Of a DNA stretch of 64,000 nucleotides, positions 29,476-41,299 are shown in pieces (position 1 is the stretch's first letter; each line of letters opens with the position of its first letter). The DNA is from Candidatus Caldilinea saccharophila (GTDB lineage: Bacteria > Chloroflexota > Anaerolineae > Caldilineales > Caldilineaceae), in assembly GCA_016710365.1 (NCBI GenBank), contig JADJVW010000020.1, positions 41,851-105,850 of the forward strand, in the 5' to 3' direction. A program made the position numbers and the translations under genes. Below the pieces are notes generated by a model, which saw nothing but the letters and a program-made list of their open reading frames with translations, was not told the origin of the DNA and made no database searches.

Positions 29476-30263
29476 CAGCGCATCTCTTGCCCACCGGTGA
29501 CGTTGATAGCCTGGCCGGTCATGTAACTGGATTGATCGGACGCCAGAAAAACCACCGCGTTGGCGACATCCTCATAGGTGCAGCCGCGCCTCATCGGCAC
29601 CTGATCGATGTAACGCTGGCGGACTTCCTCCTCTGAAATACCGAGGCGCTTGCTGTACTGGCTGTACAGTGACTCCACCCACAGCGGGGAATCGAGCAGG
29701 TTGCCAGGACAGACCGCATTGACGCGCACGCCATGTTCGGCCAGTTCAAGCGCTATGCTCTGCGTCAAACCTACGCCTCCAAATTTGCTGGCCGCGTAGG
29801 CGCCGTTCTTGAAACTGCCCTTTTTGCCTGACTTCGAGTTGATCTGCACAATGGCGCCGCTGTGCTGACGTTTCATCACGGCGGCGACGTGCTTGGCGCA
29901 TAGAAAATAACCGGTCAGGTTGACATCCATCACGAGTTGCCAGTCGCGCAGACTCATCTCGTCCACCGGCCCTGCCCGGACAACGCCGGCATTGGCCACC
30001 AGAATATCGAGCCGGCCAAACACCTCGACTGTAGCTTCAACCATCGCGCGCACCTGCTCTTCGTTGGCGACATTCACCGTTACGGCCATGCACCGCCGCC
30101 CCGTCTCCTGGGCAACTGCGTCGGCCGTCTGCGTTGCCTGCTCGCCGTTGAGGTCGGCGACCATCACGTCGCATCCCTCACGCGCCAGGCGCAAACAAAG
30201 CGCGGCGCCCAATCCCTGCGCGCCGCCGGTGACAAGTGCTACGCGTCCTGTCAATTGAGACAT
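29475..30263 (-). CDS. SDR oxidoreductase, sorbitol-6-phosphate 2-dehydrogenase-like
   Basis: 262 residues from ATG 30263, with GGAGG five bases upstream; a GTG at 30269 is less likely. Classical SDR: VTGGAQGLG cofactor loop, NAG, the Tyr-Lys pair in GAYAASKFG, and the SrlD-like stretch NSKSGKKGSFKNG and C-terminal INVTGGQEMR. SrlD homologues oxidise sorbitol-6-phosphate to fructose-6-phosphate. Between two other polyol-type dehydrogenases in the same operon. Confidence 0.9.
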   Translation of the reverse strand: MSQLTGRVALVTGGAQGLGAALCLRLAREGCDVMVADLNGEQATQTADAVAQETGRRCMAVTVNVANEEQVRAMVEATVEVFGRLDILVANAGVVRAGPVDEMSLRDWQLVMDVNLTGYFLCAKHVAAVMKRQHSGAIVQINSKSGKKGSFKNGAYAASKFGGVGLTQSIALELAEHGVRVNAVCPGNLLDSPLWVESLYSQYSKRLGISEEEVRQRYIDQVPMRRGCTYEDVANAVVFLASDQSSYMTGQAINVTGGQEMR

Positions 30264-30294
30264 AAACACCTCCGCAATTCAGTTCTCATTTCGT

Positions 30295-32000
<1,706 letters not shown>

Positions 32001-32074
32001 GTCAAATCTCTCCGTGCTACTATCAAATCACCAATCGCTGCATTATTTCGTCAGGGCGCATTTCTAATTGTATC

Positions 32075-33364
32075 TCAGAGAGCAGGGCGCCCTTTTCTCT
32101 CCCCGGCGGGACGTGGCGTCCGATCGTGGCGTAGAACCTCGTTACGCGCCGCGCGCCGGCAAAGCATCCGCGCCCAGTCGCTCTGATATCCCATGCCAAG
32201 CCAGCGCTCCAGCAACGTGTGCCCGTAGATAAAGTAGGCGCCATCCATAAATGCATCGCGCACGGGCGCAAGCGCCGGCGCGGCGAAGTCGTCGACGGTC
32301 GGCTGGCCAAAGCTGTTCATTTCCGTGCCGACGTTGAGAGGGAGATCAAATTCCTTTGCCAGCGCCACCACTTCATACAATTTTTGCTGCTTCTTAGCAG
32401 CCGCCTGCGGATCGGACAGGTTCCAGTTGCGGTCGGGCACGATGTTGAGCGCAACCACGCCCTTGCCCACCAGCAGCGTCAGCAACTCGTCCATCGCCTG
32501 CTCGCCTTCCGACAGACCGTCGAGCCACGCGGCGCACGGCAAAGCGTGGCAGAGCAGGGCGAGTTCGTGCAGCCGCTCCACGCGCGGGAAGGTGCCCGCG
32601 TCGGGCTGCATGTAGCCGGGGCCGCCACGCTTCATCAGCTTGCTGCGCACCCTGTTCTGGAAGCCGGCCTGGTCGTGCATGGCCTGCTCGACGGCGGCAG
32701 CGTCCATGCCCAGCCGGCCAGCCCAAAATGGCGCGGATTGGTCGAAATTTCGTTCCGCGGCCTTGATGTAGGCGGCCACAATATGCCGCTCGGTAGCGTT
32801 GCCTGAAGGGGTGAGCGGCAGCACATCGGCCGCGTAGTCGATGCCGACCGGGTCAAGATAGGCATTGACGCGATCAATCAGCGCCCGGTTGCGATCCGTC
32901 GACTGCGTGCGCAGTTCGTCCAGGATCGCCTGCGCGGCCGGAGAGACCTCGGTGGCGGTGAAGCCGATCGCCATGTGGTAAAGGACGCCAGGTTCGCCGG
33001 GTGAGTTGATCTCGCGTGTGGCAAATTCCGGCACATAGACGCGCGTTTCGATGCCGGCGCTGCCGCGCACCTCGGTCACGTCACAGGCGTCGAGAAATTC
33101 CGAGGCCGCGTCCAACACGTCGAAATCGACGATGCCCATCAACTCGATAGCTTGTTGGCGCGCCAGCCAGGCCAATCCGGTTGGAGAATAGCCATAAGCA
33201 TTGAACGAGAAGAAGGTGTGACAATGCATGTTGGCAACGTCACGCAGCGTGGAGGGCGCGGCCGGTTGTTTCAACAACTCAGCCAGAGCAGCGCGCCGGA
33301 CGGCTGCATCGAAGTGATTGAGAGCATGCTTCAGTTGCACGTCCGCTCCGGTTTGAATCATCAT
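32075..33364 (-). CDS. PHP-domain metal-dependent hydrolase
   Basis: 429 residues from ATG 33364 (a second ATG follows at once). An N-terminal His-x-His motif (VANMHCHTFFSFNAYGYSP) and GIVDFDVLDAASEFLDAC are typical of the polymerase/histidinol-phosphatase (PHP) metal site, and NVGTEMNSFGQP near the C-terminus is a further ligand region. It may be a phosphatase or phosphodiesterase acting on the sugar phosphates of this operon; the substrate is unknown. First gene leftward, divergent from the FGGY kinase gene across 183 bp. Confidence 0.78.
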   Translation of the reverse strand: MMIQTGADVQLKHALNHFDAAVRRAALAELLKQPAAPSTLRDVANMHCHTFFSFNAYGYSPTGLAWLARQQAIELMGIVDFDVLDAASEFLDACDVTEVRGSAGIETRVYVPEFATREINSPGEPGVLYHMAIGFTATEVSPAAQAILDELRTQSTDRNRALIDRVNAYLDPVGIDYAADVLPLTPSGNATERHIVAAYIKAAERNFDQSAPFWAGRLGMDAAAVEQAMHDQAGFQNRVRSKLMKRGGPGYMQPDAGTFPRVERLHELALLCHALPCAAWLDGLSEGEQAMDELLTLLVGKGVVALNIVPDRNWNLSDPQAAAKKQQKLYEVVALAKEFDLPLNVGTEMNSFGQPTVDDFAAPALAPVRDAFMDGAYFIYGHTLLERWLGMGYQSDWARMLCRRAARNEVLRHDRTPRPAGERKGRPAL

Positions 33365-33547
33365 AGGTTCTCGCTGTTGATTGGGGATGGCGAAGACTAC
33401 AAATTGCCCACACTTTACCATACAAACACATGTATTGCAAGGACAAAACAAGAGCAATCGCCGATTCCAAAACCAAAACCGAAAGTCCAGATTACGCTTA
33501 TTTTGCGGAGACAGAGGACAGGAGTAGAATTCAGTGAGGAGACAATT
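33365..33547. promoter_or_regulatory. Divergent control region of the polyol operon and FGGY kinase
   Basis: A 183-bp gap between divergent starts. It contains ATACAAACACATGTAT (33420-33435), an inverted repeat of ATACA/TGTAT with 6 bp between, which is a possible operator. AT content is higher than in the flanking genes. No clear promoter pair was assigned. Confidence 0.4.
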
Positions 33548-35044
33548 ATGACCGGTGCATTCATCCTTGCCCACGACCTAGGCACATCCGGCAATAAGGC
33601 CACACTTTTCGATGCCCAGGGCCGCCTGGTGGACAGCGCCTTTGCCCCTTATGCCACGGCTTTTCCTCATCCCAACTGGGCTGAGCAGGAGCCGGAGGCA
33701 TGGTGGCAGGCGGTCTGTGCAACGTCGCAAACGCTGCTTGCTGCGACCGGCATCCCTGCCACCCAGATCGCCGCGGTTGGCTTCAGCGGCATGATGATGG
33801 GCTGTCTGCCGGTCGACGCGGCTGGAACGCCGCTGCGTTCGTGCATCATCTGGGCCGACCAGCGTGCGCAGGCGGAGGCGGATTTTGTGGCTGCGCGCTG
33901 TGGCGCTGACGAAGTTTATTTGCGCTGCGGCCATCGCACCAGTCCCGCGTACTGTGCACCCAAGATTTTGTGGGTGCGCACCCATCAGCCGGAAATTTAC
34001 GCAAAAGCAGCCAAGTTTCTTGTGCCCAAAGATTACATCGTCCATCGGCTCACGGGGGAATTTGCCACCGACTATTCGGATGCGTCGGGTACGCTGCTCT
34101 TTGACCTGACCGCGCGCACGTGGCATCAACCTTTCCTGGACGCGCTTGATCTGTCTGTTGACCAGTTGCCCACGCCTTATGCCTCGCCAACCATCGTCGG
34201 GCGCGTCACGGCGCAGGCAGCGGAAGCCACCGGTCTGGCCGCGGGCACGCCCGTCGTGATCGGCGGCGGCGACGGGAGCTGCGCCGGCATCGGCGCGGGT
34301 GTGGTCGAGCCAGGGTCGGCCTACTGCGTCATCGGCACCTCGGCGTGGATCAGCGTTAGCACGCTGGCGCCCATTTCCGACCCGCAGCAACGCACCATGA
34401 CTTTCCACCACGTTCACCCGCAGCGCTACGCACCGATGGGCGTGATGCAACTGGCGGGCGGCGCGCGCGAATGGGCATGGCAGGCGCTGGCCGACGGCGA
34501 TCTCGACCTCGACGCCGCGGCTGCCACGGTTGCACCAGGCGCAGGCGGGCTGATCTTTCTGCCTTATTTGATGGGCGAACGCAGCCCGTGGTGGAATCCG
34601 CACGCGCGCGGCGCGTTTGTCGGCCTGTCCATGCAGCACAGCAAGCCGCAAATGGCGCGCGCCGTGTTCGAAGGCGTGGCCTTTGGGCTGCGGCAGATTC
34701 TCGACAGTCTGCGCGAGCACGCGCCGGACATCGACGCGCTGCGGCTGATCGGCGGCGGCGGCAAAAGTCAGCTCTGGCCGCAAATTCTGGCCGATGTCTT
34801 TGATTTGCCGATCCACCTGCTGGAGTTAAAAGGTGAGGCGACCAGTTGGGGCGCCGCCGTGACCGCAGGAGTCGGCGTAGGGCTGTACGACTGGTCGATT
34901 GCGGCGGAGCGGTCGCAGGTGGTGAAAATAGTTGCGCCGAATCCCGCCAACCGGCAGCGTTATGACGAACTGCTGGGCCTGTTCACCGAAAGCTACCTGG
35001 CGTTGGCGCCGGTCTATGCCCAGTTAGCAAAGATTAGAGATTAG
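33548..35044 (+). CDS. FGGY-family carbohydrate kinase, xylulokinase-like
   Basis: 498 residues from ATG 33548 with AGGAG upstream; the much longer frame to 33152 is antisense to the PHP gene. ILAHDLGTSGNKATLFDAQG (N-terminal fold), the catalytic-base segment VVIGGGDGSCAGIGAGV, IGTSAWISVS, LMGERSPWWNP and GGGGKSQLWPQILADVF are all present. It phosphorylates a ketose, perhaps xylulose or ribulose. The final residues KIRD and the TAG stop are encoded by the first units of an AGATTAG repeat (35031 on), so the original C-terminus may have been different. Confidence 0.9.
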   Translation: MTGAFILAHDLGTSGNKATLFDAQGRLVDSAFAPYATAFPHPNWAEQEPEAWWQAVCATSQTLLAATGIPATQIAAVGFSGMMMGCLPVDAAGTPLRSCIIWADQRAQAEADFVAARCGADEVYLRCGHRTSPAYCAPKILWVRTHQPEIYAKAAKFLVPKDYIVHRLTGEFATDYSDASGTLLFDLTARTWHQPFLDALDLSVDQLPTPYASPTIVGRVTAQAAEATGLAAGTPVVIGGGDGSCAGIGAGVVEPGSAYCVIGTSAWISVSTLAPISDPQQRTMTFHHVHPQRYAPMGVMQLAGGAREWAWQALADGDLDLDAAAATVAPGAGGLIFLPYLMGERSPWWNPHARGAFVGLSMQHSKPQMARAVFEGVAFGLRQILDSLREHAPDIDALRLIGGGGKSQLWPQILADVFDLPIHLLELKGEATSWGAAVTAGVGVGLYDWSIAAERSQVVKIVAPNPANRQRYDELLGLFTESYLALAPVYAQLAKIRD

Positions 35045-35148
35045 AGATTGGAGATTAGGCGATTGGGAATTTGATCTTTGTGGACTCAGGTTGCCCAAAC
35101 GAGAATGCTTACTCTTTAATCTCCTAATCTCCTAATCTTCAATCTCTC
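35031..35148. repeat. Long palindrome of iterated AGATTAGG words
   Basis: The left half repeats GATTAGAGATTGGAGATTAGG, the right half (35112-35148) CTTTAATCTCCTAATCTCC. The kinase stop codon TAG (35042-35044) lies inside the left half. It separates the kinase from the TauE/SafE gene. Confidence 0.85.
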
Positions 35149-35166
35149 ACACAAAACGAGTACATC

Positions 35167-35929
35167 ATGGCTGATCTATTCTCTGCACTCACTCCCTGGC
35201 AATGGGCGCTGGCTGCCCTGGGCGCCTATCTCGTCGGCATCTCCAAAACCGGCATCGCCGGTCTGGGCGTCTTTGCGGTGGCGCTTTTTGCGAGCGCGCT
35301 GCCCGCACGCGAATCGACCGGCGTCGTGCTGGTGATCCTGATCGCAGCCGACGTCGTGGCCGTTATCACCTACCGGCGGCAGGCCAGTTGGCCGCATCTG
35401 TTGCGTCTCTTTCCGTGGGCCGCAGCGGGCATCATCCTCGGCTATCTGGTTATGGGCCGCATCGACAGCGCGACGACGCAGCGGCTGATCGGTGTGATCC
35501 TGGTGGTAATCGTGATCGTCCACTTCTGGCGGCGGATGCAGACGCAGACACTGGTCGCGCTGGAAGCTGAAGCCAAGCCCCACCCACTGCTGGCGGCGCT
35601 CACCGGCGTCAGCGCCGGCTTTACGACGATGGTCGCCAACGCGGCCGGCCCGATCATGATCATCTATCTGCTCGCCATGCGTCTACCCAAGTACATCTTC
35701 ATGGGCCGCGGCCTGGTATTTCTTTATCCTCAACCTCTTCAAAGTGCCCTTTTCCTACAGTCTGGGGCTGATCAACTTTGACTCGCTCCAGATCAGCCTG
35801 CTGCTGGCGCCGGTGGCGGTGGCCGGCGCGCTGACCGGCCGCGTGCTGATCCGCCACATCAACCAGCAGGTCTTCGAACTGCTGGCGCTGGCGCTGACGC
35901 TGGTCGCCGGGCTACGGCTGTTGTTCTAG
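35167..35929 (+). CDS. TauE/SafE-family membrane transporter, frameshifted
   Basis: A small-anion exporter family (sulfite, sulfoacetate, organosulfonate). About eight hydrophobic segments: LAALGAYLVGISKTGIAGLG, VVLVILIAADVVAV, GIILGYLVMGRID, LTGVSAGFTTMVANAAGPIM and later. The frame stops at 35781 after FMGRGLVFLYP; a shift near 35712, where two bases seem lost from a GGCGCCTGG-like stretch, gives KVPFSYSLGLINFDSL to 35929. Reconstructed length ~253 residues, normal. Downstream of the FGGY kinase; the link to polyol use is unclear, though it may export an acid by-product. Confidence 0.82.
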
Positions 35930-36002
35930 CGGGAAAGCAACCACGAAGATACCAAGTGCACAAAGCAGCACAAAGAGACAACGGCCTCTTGGCAGGTTTG
36001 AT

Positions 36003-36608
36003 CTATGCGGCTGCCCAATTTTGCAACACCGGCAGCCACGCCCAGTAACTTATAAACACCAGGAGAAGCATGATGCTAAGCGTAGCCAAGGCGATGCGCT
36101 TACGTCGCCTTGGCATAGCCTTGCGCACAAGCCAGTGGAGCGCGGCCAGCCCAAAGAGGAGCGGTTCGAGGAGGAAGATTGGGTCGGTGAGATAGGCCCA
36201 CAGCCCGCCTTCGACCACGCGCGGCGGCGGAAAACCGATCATGGCGCGACTGAATGGGTAAAAGAGCGGCGTGCCATGCGCGATCACATCCAGCAGCAGG
36301 TGCGAAAGCCCGGCACCGCCCGCCAACATCAGCGGCAGGCTACAGAACGGCAGACGGCGCAGGCCGCGTAGTCCCATCCCTAGCGCCAGCAGTCCCAGAT
36401 AGCCGAACAGGCTGTGGGTCCAAAGCCAGCTATGGTTGGCAAATCCACGCCAGACGATGTTGTAGATGACATCGCTGTCGGGCAGAACGGTGAAGGTAAA
36501 GGCGGTGGCCCACATCAGCCCGCGCCGCCACCGGCGCACCTCAGTTGGGTAGCGTGTCTGGGCAGATTGCGCCAGAAAATAGCCAGGGACCAAATGGGTG
36601 AGCAGCAT
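36003..36608 (-). CDS. YdjM/DUF457-like membrane-bound metal-dependent hydrolase
   Basis: 201 residues from ATG 36608, with GAGGAAG upstream; GTG 36620 is in frame. MLLTHLVPGYFLAQSA, FTVLPDSDVIYNIV, SWLWTHSLFGYL and GLSHLLLDVIAHGTPLFYPF are typical of the family, with conserved His/Asp residues at membrane edges and about four to five helices. The family is often called LexA-binding inner-membrane hydrolase; its activity is unknown. Single gene convergent with the TauE/SafE gene. Confidence 0.8.
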   Translation of the reverse strand: MLLTHLVPGYFLAQSAQTRYPTEVRRWRRGLMWATAFTFTVLPDSDVIYNIVWRGFANHSWLWTHSLFGYLGLLALGMGLRGLRRLPFCSLPLMLAGGAGLSHLLLDVIAHGTPLFYPFSRAMIGFPPPRVVEGGLWAYLTDPIFLLEPLLFGLAALHWLVRKAMPRRRKRIALATLSIMLLLVFISYWAWLPVLQNWAAA

Positions 36609-36822
36609 ATTCTTCCTCACGCATGACAGCTACCGACAATTTACTTCCGCCGCTATCTCCAAACGACCACAGAAGATCGATGGTTTCGCTGGCAATGAAA
36701 ACCGTTTTACAGCATGTTGCCTTTGCACGCGTTTGGTGCTGATGGTATGACAGAACACTGCTGCTTGTCCGCCGTAGCACAAACGACGAGCAAGCACTGA
36801 ACATATGAACGCAAATGAACAC

Positions 36823-36851
36823 TTGACACCACCCCAAAGCCGTGCTACACT
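36823..36851 (+). promoter_or_regulatory. Promoter of sorC-type regulator 1
   Basis: TTGACA (36823-36828) and TACACT (36846-36851) with a 17-bp spacer. Three direct TGAAC half-sites (TGAACATATGAAC, then ATGAAC) lie just upstream at 36798-36820. The remaining 36609-36822 shows no gene. Confidence 0.7.
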
Positions 36852-36874
36852 AAACGCGGTCGTTTGCTCGGTGG

Positions 36875-36888
36875 TGTTCACATGAACA
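36875..36888 (+). promoter_or_regulatory. Candidate SorC operator TGTTCA-CA-TGAACA
   Basis: A perfect 6-bp inverted repeat with a 2-bp centre, just downstream of the predicted start of transcription and 16 bp before the GTG start at 36904, consistent with autorepression. The paralogue at 60733 has a matching palindrome in the same place. Confidence 0.65.
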
Positions 36889-36903
36889 GAAGGAAGCACC
36901 ACA

Positions 36904-37863
36904 GTGACGGACAGCACGCTGCTCTATAAAATCGCCAAAGCTTATTACGAAGATGCGCTCACGCAGGACCAGATCGGCAAACGCTTCGGCCTGTCGCGCA
37001 TCAAGGTGTCGCGCCTGTTGCAGTTGGCACGGCAGAGCCGGGTTGTCCAGATCACAATCCTGCCGCCGGCTGACTCCTTTGGCGATGTCGAGCGCGAGCT
37101 GGAAAAGGCATATGGGCTGGATGAGGTGGTCGTCGTCCAGTACAGCGACGATGCAGAAGATATTGTCACCCAATTAGGGGTGGCCGCGGCCGGTTATCTG
37201 GCGCGCAGCCTCAGCGACCAGCAGGTGCTCGACCTGAGTTGGGGCACGACATTGCTGGCGGTGATCGATGCGCTGGCGTCGCAGAGTCTGCCCGACCTGC
37301 GCGTGGTGCAGATGCTCGGTGGTCTGGGCCGGTTGGAGTCGGAGACTTACGGCGCCGACCTGACCATGCGCATGGCGCAGACGCTGGGGGCGAGGATGCG
37401 GCTGTTGCCTTCACCCGGCATCGTGGCGAGCAAGCTGGTGCGCGATGCGTTGCTGCAAGATGTCAATATTGCTGAGACGCTGGCGCTGGCTGCACGCGCT
37501 GATCTGGCGCTAGTCGGCATCGGCGCCCCGATGAGCGACTCGGTGATCGTGGAAGCCGGCATCCTCAACACGGCGGAGCTGGCAGAGCTGAAGGCGATGG
37601 GCGCGGTGGGAGATATTGCCCTGCGTTTCTTTGACGCCGAGGGGCGCGCCATTGATCACGCGATCAACGACCGCATCATCGGTCTTGACCTGGCGCAGAT
37701 CCGGCGCATCCCACGCGTCATCGGGGTTGCTGGCGGCGACGGCAAATACGAGGTCATCCGCGGGGCCGTGCGCGGGCGCCTTGTCGATGTGCTGATTACC
37801 GATGAAATGACGGCCACTCGTTTGCTACAGGAAACCATACCGGAGATGCTCATGGCGAGTTGA
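36904..37863 (+). CDS. SorC/DeoR-type sugar-binding transcriptional regulator (1)
   Basis: 319 residues from GTG 36904, AAGGAAG upstream. The N-terminal helix-turn-helix ([35 protein letters not shown]) and C-terminal sugar-phosphate-binding domain ([65 protein letters not shown]) are canonical. SorC-family proteins bind their operator and release or activate upon a phosphosugar. It heads the sugar region and probably controls the ABC importer and DUF4038 genes. 36% or so of residues appear shared with regulator 2 by eye; not measured. Confidence 0.94.
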   Translation: MTDSTLLYKIAKAYYEDALTQDQIGKRFGLSRIKVSRLLQLARQSRVVQITILPPADSFGDVERELEKAYGLDEVVVVQYSDDAEDIVTQLGVAAAGYLARSLSDQQVLDLSWGTTLLAVIDALASQSLPDLRVVQMLGGLGRLESETYGADLTMRMAQTLGARMRLLPSPGIVASKLVRDALLQDVNIAETLALAARADLALVGIGAPMSDSVIVEAGILNTAELAELKAMGAVGDIALRFFDAEGRAIDHAINDRIIGLDLAQIRRIPRVIGVAGGDGKYEVIRGAVRGRLVDVLITDEMTATRLLQETIPEMLMAS

Positions 37864-37954
37864 TCGCCTCACTTCCCTTCCTGTAACAACCTGGTGGCCG
37901 CAACAACCACATAGTTTCAAGCCTCAAATAGGTTCATTGAAAGAGAGCGCTTGT

Positions 37955-39238
37955 ATGCAGCTGTTGGACCACTTGCGGAAACGCCAGGCGGACGGCCACC
38001 CGATTCGGGTGGGGTTGGTCGGCTGTGGTCAGGAAGGATCGGGCATGGTGCATGTCACTCGGCAGATGGCAGGGCTGGAGACATTCGCCATTGCCGACAT
38101 CGATGTGCAGCGCCCGCTGCGCACCCTGCAGACGCTGGGCATCGCGGAGTCGGCCATTTGCGTAACCGAGCAGGTGGGCGCGGCCGAGGACGCGCTGCGC
38201 CGCGGCGACTATGTCGTCACGCCGGACGCGCTGCTGCTGCCCCAACTGGAGAGCCTTGATGCGCTGGTCGAAGCGACCGGCGTGGCCGAGGTCGGCGCAC
38301 AGGTGGCGTGGCACGCCATCATGCAGAAGAAGCATGTCGTCATGCTCAACGTCGAGACGGATGTGACGGTCGGTCTCATCCTCAGCCGGCTGGCCGAAAA
38401 GGTGGGTTGCGTCTACACCGCCTCCACCGGCGACGAACCCGGCGTCTGCAAACAGCTCTACGACTTTGCCACCGGCCTCGGCTTTGAGGTGGTATGTCTG
38501 GGCAAGGGCAAGAATAACGTCATCAACTACTACGCCACGCCCGAAAGCTGCCGCGCCGAAGCCGAAGCCAAGAATATGAACCCCAAGATGCTGGCGGCCT
38601 TCAAGGATGGCACCAAGACGATGGTCGAGCTGGCGGCGATGGCGAACGCCACCGGTCTCGTGCCCGATGTGCCGGGCGCACACGGCGCCAAGGTCGATGT
38701 CGCCGATCTAAACAAGGTCTTTGTCCCCGCCGCAGATGGAGGCATTCTGAGCCGGCGCGGCTGCGTCGATTACTCGGTGGGCAAGGTGGCGCCCGGCGTC
38801 TTCGCCGTCATCGCCACGCCCGACGCGCACATCCGCGCCGACCTCAAGTTCTACTCGATGGGCGAGGGACCCTACTACACGCTCTACCGCCCCTTCCACC
38901 TGTGCAGCATCGAGACGCCGCAGGCCGTAGCCGAGGCCGTGATCTACGGGGAGGCCGTGCTCAAACCGCAGGCGCTGGTGGCCGAGCTGGTCAGCGTCGC
39001 CAAGCGCGACCTCAAGGCCGGCGAACGATTGGGCGGCATTGGCAGCGCCGACTTCTTCAGTCGCATCTACACCCGCGCCGAGGCGCAGGCGCTACACGGC
39101 ATTTCCATGGGGCTGACTGCGGGCGGTCGCGTGACCAAAGATATTGGCCGGGGCGAGCTGCTGACGGCGGAGAATTTTGCGCCGGATACCACCTCGTTGA
39201 TCTACACGCTACGGCAGATGCAGGAGACGCTGGCATAG
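37955..39238 (+). CDS. NAD(P)-binding oxidoreductase with C-terminal SAF domain
   Basis: 427 residues from ATG 37955 (AGAGAG upstream). A homoserine-dehydrogenase-like Rossmann domain ([51 protein letters not shown]) followed by a catalytic domain with [15 protein letters not shown] and a C-terminal SAF domain (~345-420, [17 protein letters not shown]). Relatives occur in plant-sugar and erythritol-type pathways, often as uncharacterised sugar-acid or tetrose oxidoreductases. It follows the SorC regulator by 91 bp. The exact substrate is unknown. Confidence 0.85.
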   Translation: MQLLDHLRKRQADGHPIRVGLVGCGQEGSGMVHVTRQMAGLETFAIADIDVQRPLRTLQTLGIAESAICVTEQVGAAEDALRRGDYVVTPDALLLPQLESLDALVEATGVAEVGAQVAWHAIMQKKHVVMLNVETDVTVGLILSRLAEKVGCVYTASTGDEPGVCKQLYDFATGLGFEVVCLGKGKNNVINYYATPESCRAEAEAKNMNPKMLAAFKDGTKTMVELAAMANATGLVPDVPGAHGAKVDVADLNKVFVPAADGGILSRRGCVDYSVGKVAPGVFAVIATPDAHIRADLKFYSMGEGPYYTLYRPFHLCSIETPQAVAEAVIYGEAVLKPQALVAELVSVAKRDLKAGERLGGIGSADFFSRIYTRAEAQALHGISMGLTAGGRVTKDIGRGELLTAENFAPDTTSLIYTLRQMQETLA

Positions 39239-39240
39239 GC

Positions 39241-39260
39241 GACCTATTCTTCGATAGGTC
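39241..39260 (+). terminator. Small hairpin after the SAF oxidoreductase
   Basis: GACCTAT-TCTTCG-ATAGGTC, a 7-bp perfect stem with no T-run, immediately after the stop. Terminator activity is doubtful. Confidence 0.35.
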
Positions 39261-39383
39261 TCGGATTTGACGGAAAAGGCCGGATAGTTTTTGAGTAAAA
39301 TTTGCAGTCATCCGCCAAATCCGTCTCATCTGTGGTCTATGAAAACCAGCCTGAAGCATGGTGAATCTCGAAAGAGTCCAGGG

Positions 39384-39544
39384 ATGAAGGCAGTTGTTGT
39401 CCGTGCGCCGATGGCGTTTGCTGTCGAAGAAGTGTCGGCCGGCGGCGCCACATTCGGCAGGCTGCTGCTCGGCGCAACATCCGCGTCGAGAAGGGCGCCA
39501 CATCGACGGCCGGCGCCGGCGATTAGCACCGCCGGGTGTAGATG
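39384..39544 (+). pseudogene. Remnant of a zinc alcohol dehydrogenase
   Basis: ATG 39384 starts MKAVVVRAPMAFAVEEV, the typical opening of zinc-dependent medium-chain dehydrogenases, after which the similarity breaks off and the frame stops within about 55 codons. No zinc-binding Cys motifs remain. It lies in the 597-bp gap 39239-39835 together with a GGATT-type half repeat (39293-39345) and the hairpin at 39568. Probably a decayed gene of this operon; the short match makes this uncertain. Confidence 0.45.
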
Positions 39545-39567
39545 AGCCGCTGGTTGGTACGGCACGG

Positions 39568-39600
39568 AGAAACCGAGTTTCTCCAAGAAACTCGGTTTCT
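39568..39600. repeat. Hairpin AGAAACCGAGTTTCT with 15-bp perfect arms
   Basis: Left arm 39568-39582 and right arm 39586-39600 are exact complements with a CCA loop; each arm is itself nearly self-complementary. Confidence 0.85.
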
Positions 39601-39835
39601 GGCTGCTGGAGCAGGCAACTGCCGCAGCAAGGATTCACCATCCCCCCCTTTCACGTGTACACCTGCGCCCGGCCAGTTGCAGTTTGCGGGCAATGCCGCC
39701 TCACCGCGGCCAGCACAAGCAGAGGGTAGTTCGAGATAGCCAAGGAGAGAAATGGATGAGATGAAACCAGACAAGAGGATGTGTTGCCGACGTTCGTGTT
39801 TCACACCAACTACTAGTAAGGAGAAGAAAGATCCA

Positions 39836-41182
39836 ATGCGTAACCATAGCAACATTGTGAAGTTTTTGACCGTGGCGCTGCTCTTCGCCATGGTTGCCAG
39901 CGCCTGTGTGGCGACGCCGCCCGCGGCCGCGCCAGCAGCAGGCGAGCAACCGGCCGCGGACAGCGGCGCGGCTGCCGAACAGCCGGCTGCCAGCGGCGAA
40001 AAGGTCGTTCTGCGCTGGGCCAACATCTTCGACGCGACAGGCGTGGAGAAATGGCAGCCCATTGTCGACGCCTTCGAGGCGAAGTATCCCAACATCGAGA
40101 TTTCCAGTGAGTCGACCGCCGGCAGCGGCGCTGCCGTCTACCCCGATCTGCTGAAGACTTCCATGGCCTCCGGCAGCCCGCCAGATGTCTTCTTCATGTG
40201 GGGTGGCTCGATTGCACAGCCCTTCATCGACGCCGGGCAGGTAATGGACTTGGGTCCGTACTATGAGAAATTTGAGTGGAACGGAAAGTTCGCACCGTGG
40301 GTCGTCGACCGAATTTCATATGACGGCAAAACCTATGGCGTTCCCTTCAATGCCCTCGGTATGGGCTTCTGGTATCGCACCGACATCTTCGCAGAAAATG
40401 GCTGGACGGTCCCGACCACCTTCGCCGAGCAGGAAGAACTCTGCGGCAAGATGAAGGATGCCGGCATGTACTGCGTGAGTCTGGGCGGCAAGTTCGGCTG
40501 GCACACAATGCGTGTCCTTGACTACTTCATCGAACACACTTGTGGCCCGGAACTGCATGACAAACTGAACCGTCTCGAAGAGAGCTGGGACCAGCAGTGC
40601 GTCATCGATGCCTATACGATCTTCCAGACGTGGATCGACAACGGCTGGGTCGTGCCGGACTTCCTGACCGTCTCGCCTGATGACTCGCGCTTCCCCTTCT
40701 TCGCTGGGGATGCCGGCCTGGTCCTCGAAGGTGTGTGGTATGAAGGCGTGCTCAAGAACAACGAGCAGGATGTCGCCAACTTCGACTTCTACCTGCCGCC
40801 CACCGACCAGGAACCGCTACGCTTCTCGGCCTTCCCCGAACAATGGATGATCCCGGCCAGTGCAGCCCATCCCGACGAAGCCGCCGAGTTCATCAATTTC
40901 ATCACCAGCGCCGAAACACAGAAGCAGTTCCCGGACAACTTCGCCAATTCGGCGACCGTAGGCGTCAACCCGGACTGCAACGAGTGGCCGCTGAGCTGCC
41001 GATGGCGTGACATCATCTTGACCGCCACGGATACGCATCCGCCGACGGATCAGGCCTTTGTCAAGGAGCTGATGGATGGCTTCTTTGAAGTGCAGGACTC
41101 GATCGTTGCCAAGCGCTTCACCCCGGAAGAGGGCGCCGCATTGATGCAGCAGCGCGTCGAGGAGTGGCAGGCGCAGCAGTAA
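39836..41182 (+). CDS. Carbohydrate ABC transporter substrate-binding lipoprotein
   Basis: 448 residues from ATG 39836, AAGGAG upstream; the longer frame from 39752 has no site. The signal peptide ends in lipobox VASAC with Cys24 as the lipid-linked residue, followed by an Ala/Pro/Glu linker. The two-lobed binding fold of the CUT1 (UgpB/MalE) type is shown by [61 protein letters not shown]. It delivers an oligosaccharide or monosaccharide to the two permeases that follow. No ATPase gene is in the cluster; a shared MsiK-like ATPase may serve it. Confidence 0.94.
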   Translation: MRNHSNIVKFLTVALLFAMVASACVATPPAAAPAAGEQPAADSGAAAEQPAASGEKVVLRWANIFDATGVEKWQPIVDAFEAKYPNIEISSESTAGSGAAVYPDLLKTSMASGSPPDVFFMWGGSIAQPFIDAGQVMDLGPYYEKFEWNGKFAPWVVDRISYDGKTYGVPFNALGMGFWYRTDIFAENGWTVPTTFAEQEELCGKMKDAGMYCVSLGGKFGWHTMRVLDYFIEHTCGPELHDKLNRLEESWDQQCVIDAYTIFQTWIDNGWVVPDFLTVSPDDSRFPFFAGDAGLVLEGVWYEGVLKNNEQDVANFDFYLPPTDQEPLRFSAFPEQWMIPASAAHPDEAAEFINFITSAETQKQFPDNFANSATVGVNPDCNEWPLSCRWRDIILTATDTHPPTDQAFVKELMDGFFEVQDSIVAKRFTPEEGAALMQQRVEEWQAQQ

Positions 41183-41200
41183 CGCAGGTAAGTTAGTTGT

Positions 41201-41264
41201 AATCTCTACTCTCTTGATCCCCTAATCTCTTTCTCAACGAGATTAGGGGATTAGGAGATTGAGC
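41201..41264. repeat. Palindrome of iterated GATTAGGGGATTAGG words
   Basis: CCCCTAATCTC pairs with GAGATTAGGGG around an 8-nt loop, with further words on both sides. It sits between the binding-protein gene and permease 1 and may stabilise or separate their transcripts. Confidence 0.85.
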
Positions 41265-41299
41265 AATTCGTTTAGACGAGAAGGGGAAGAACATCACCA

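Noticed and set aside
33578..34816. 412-codon minus-strand frame opposite FGGY kinase 1
   Set aside because: A shadow; the plus strand carries all FGGY motifs.
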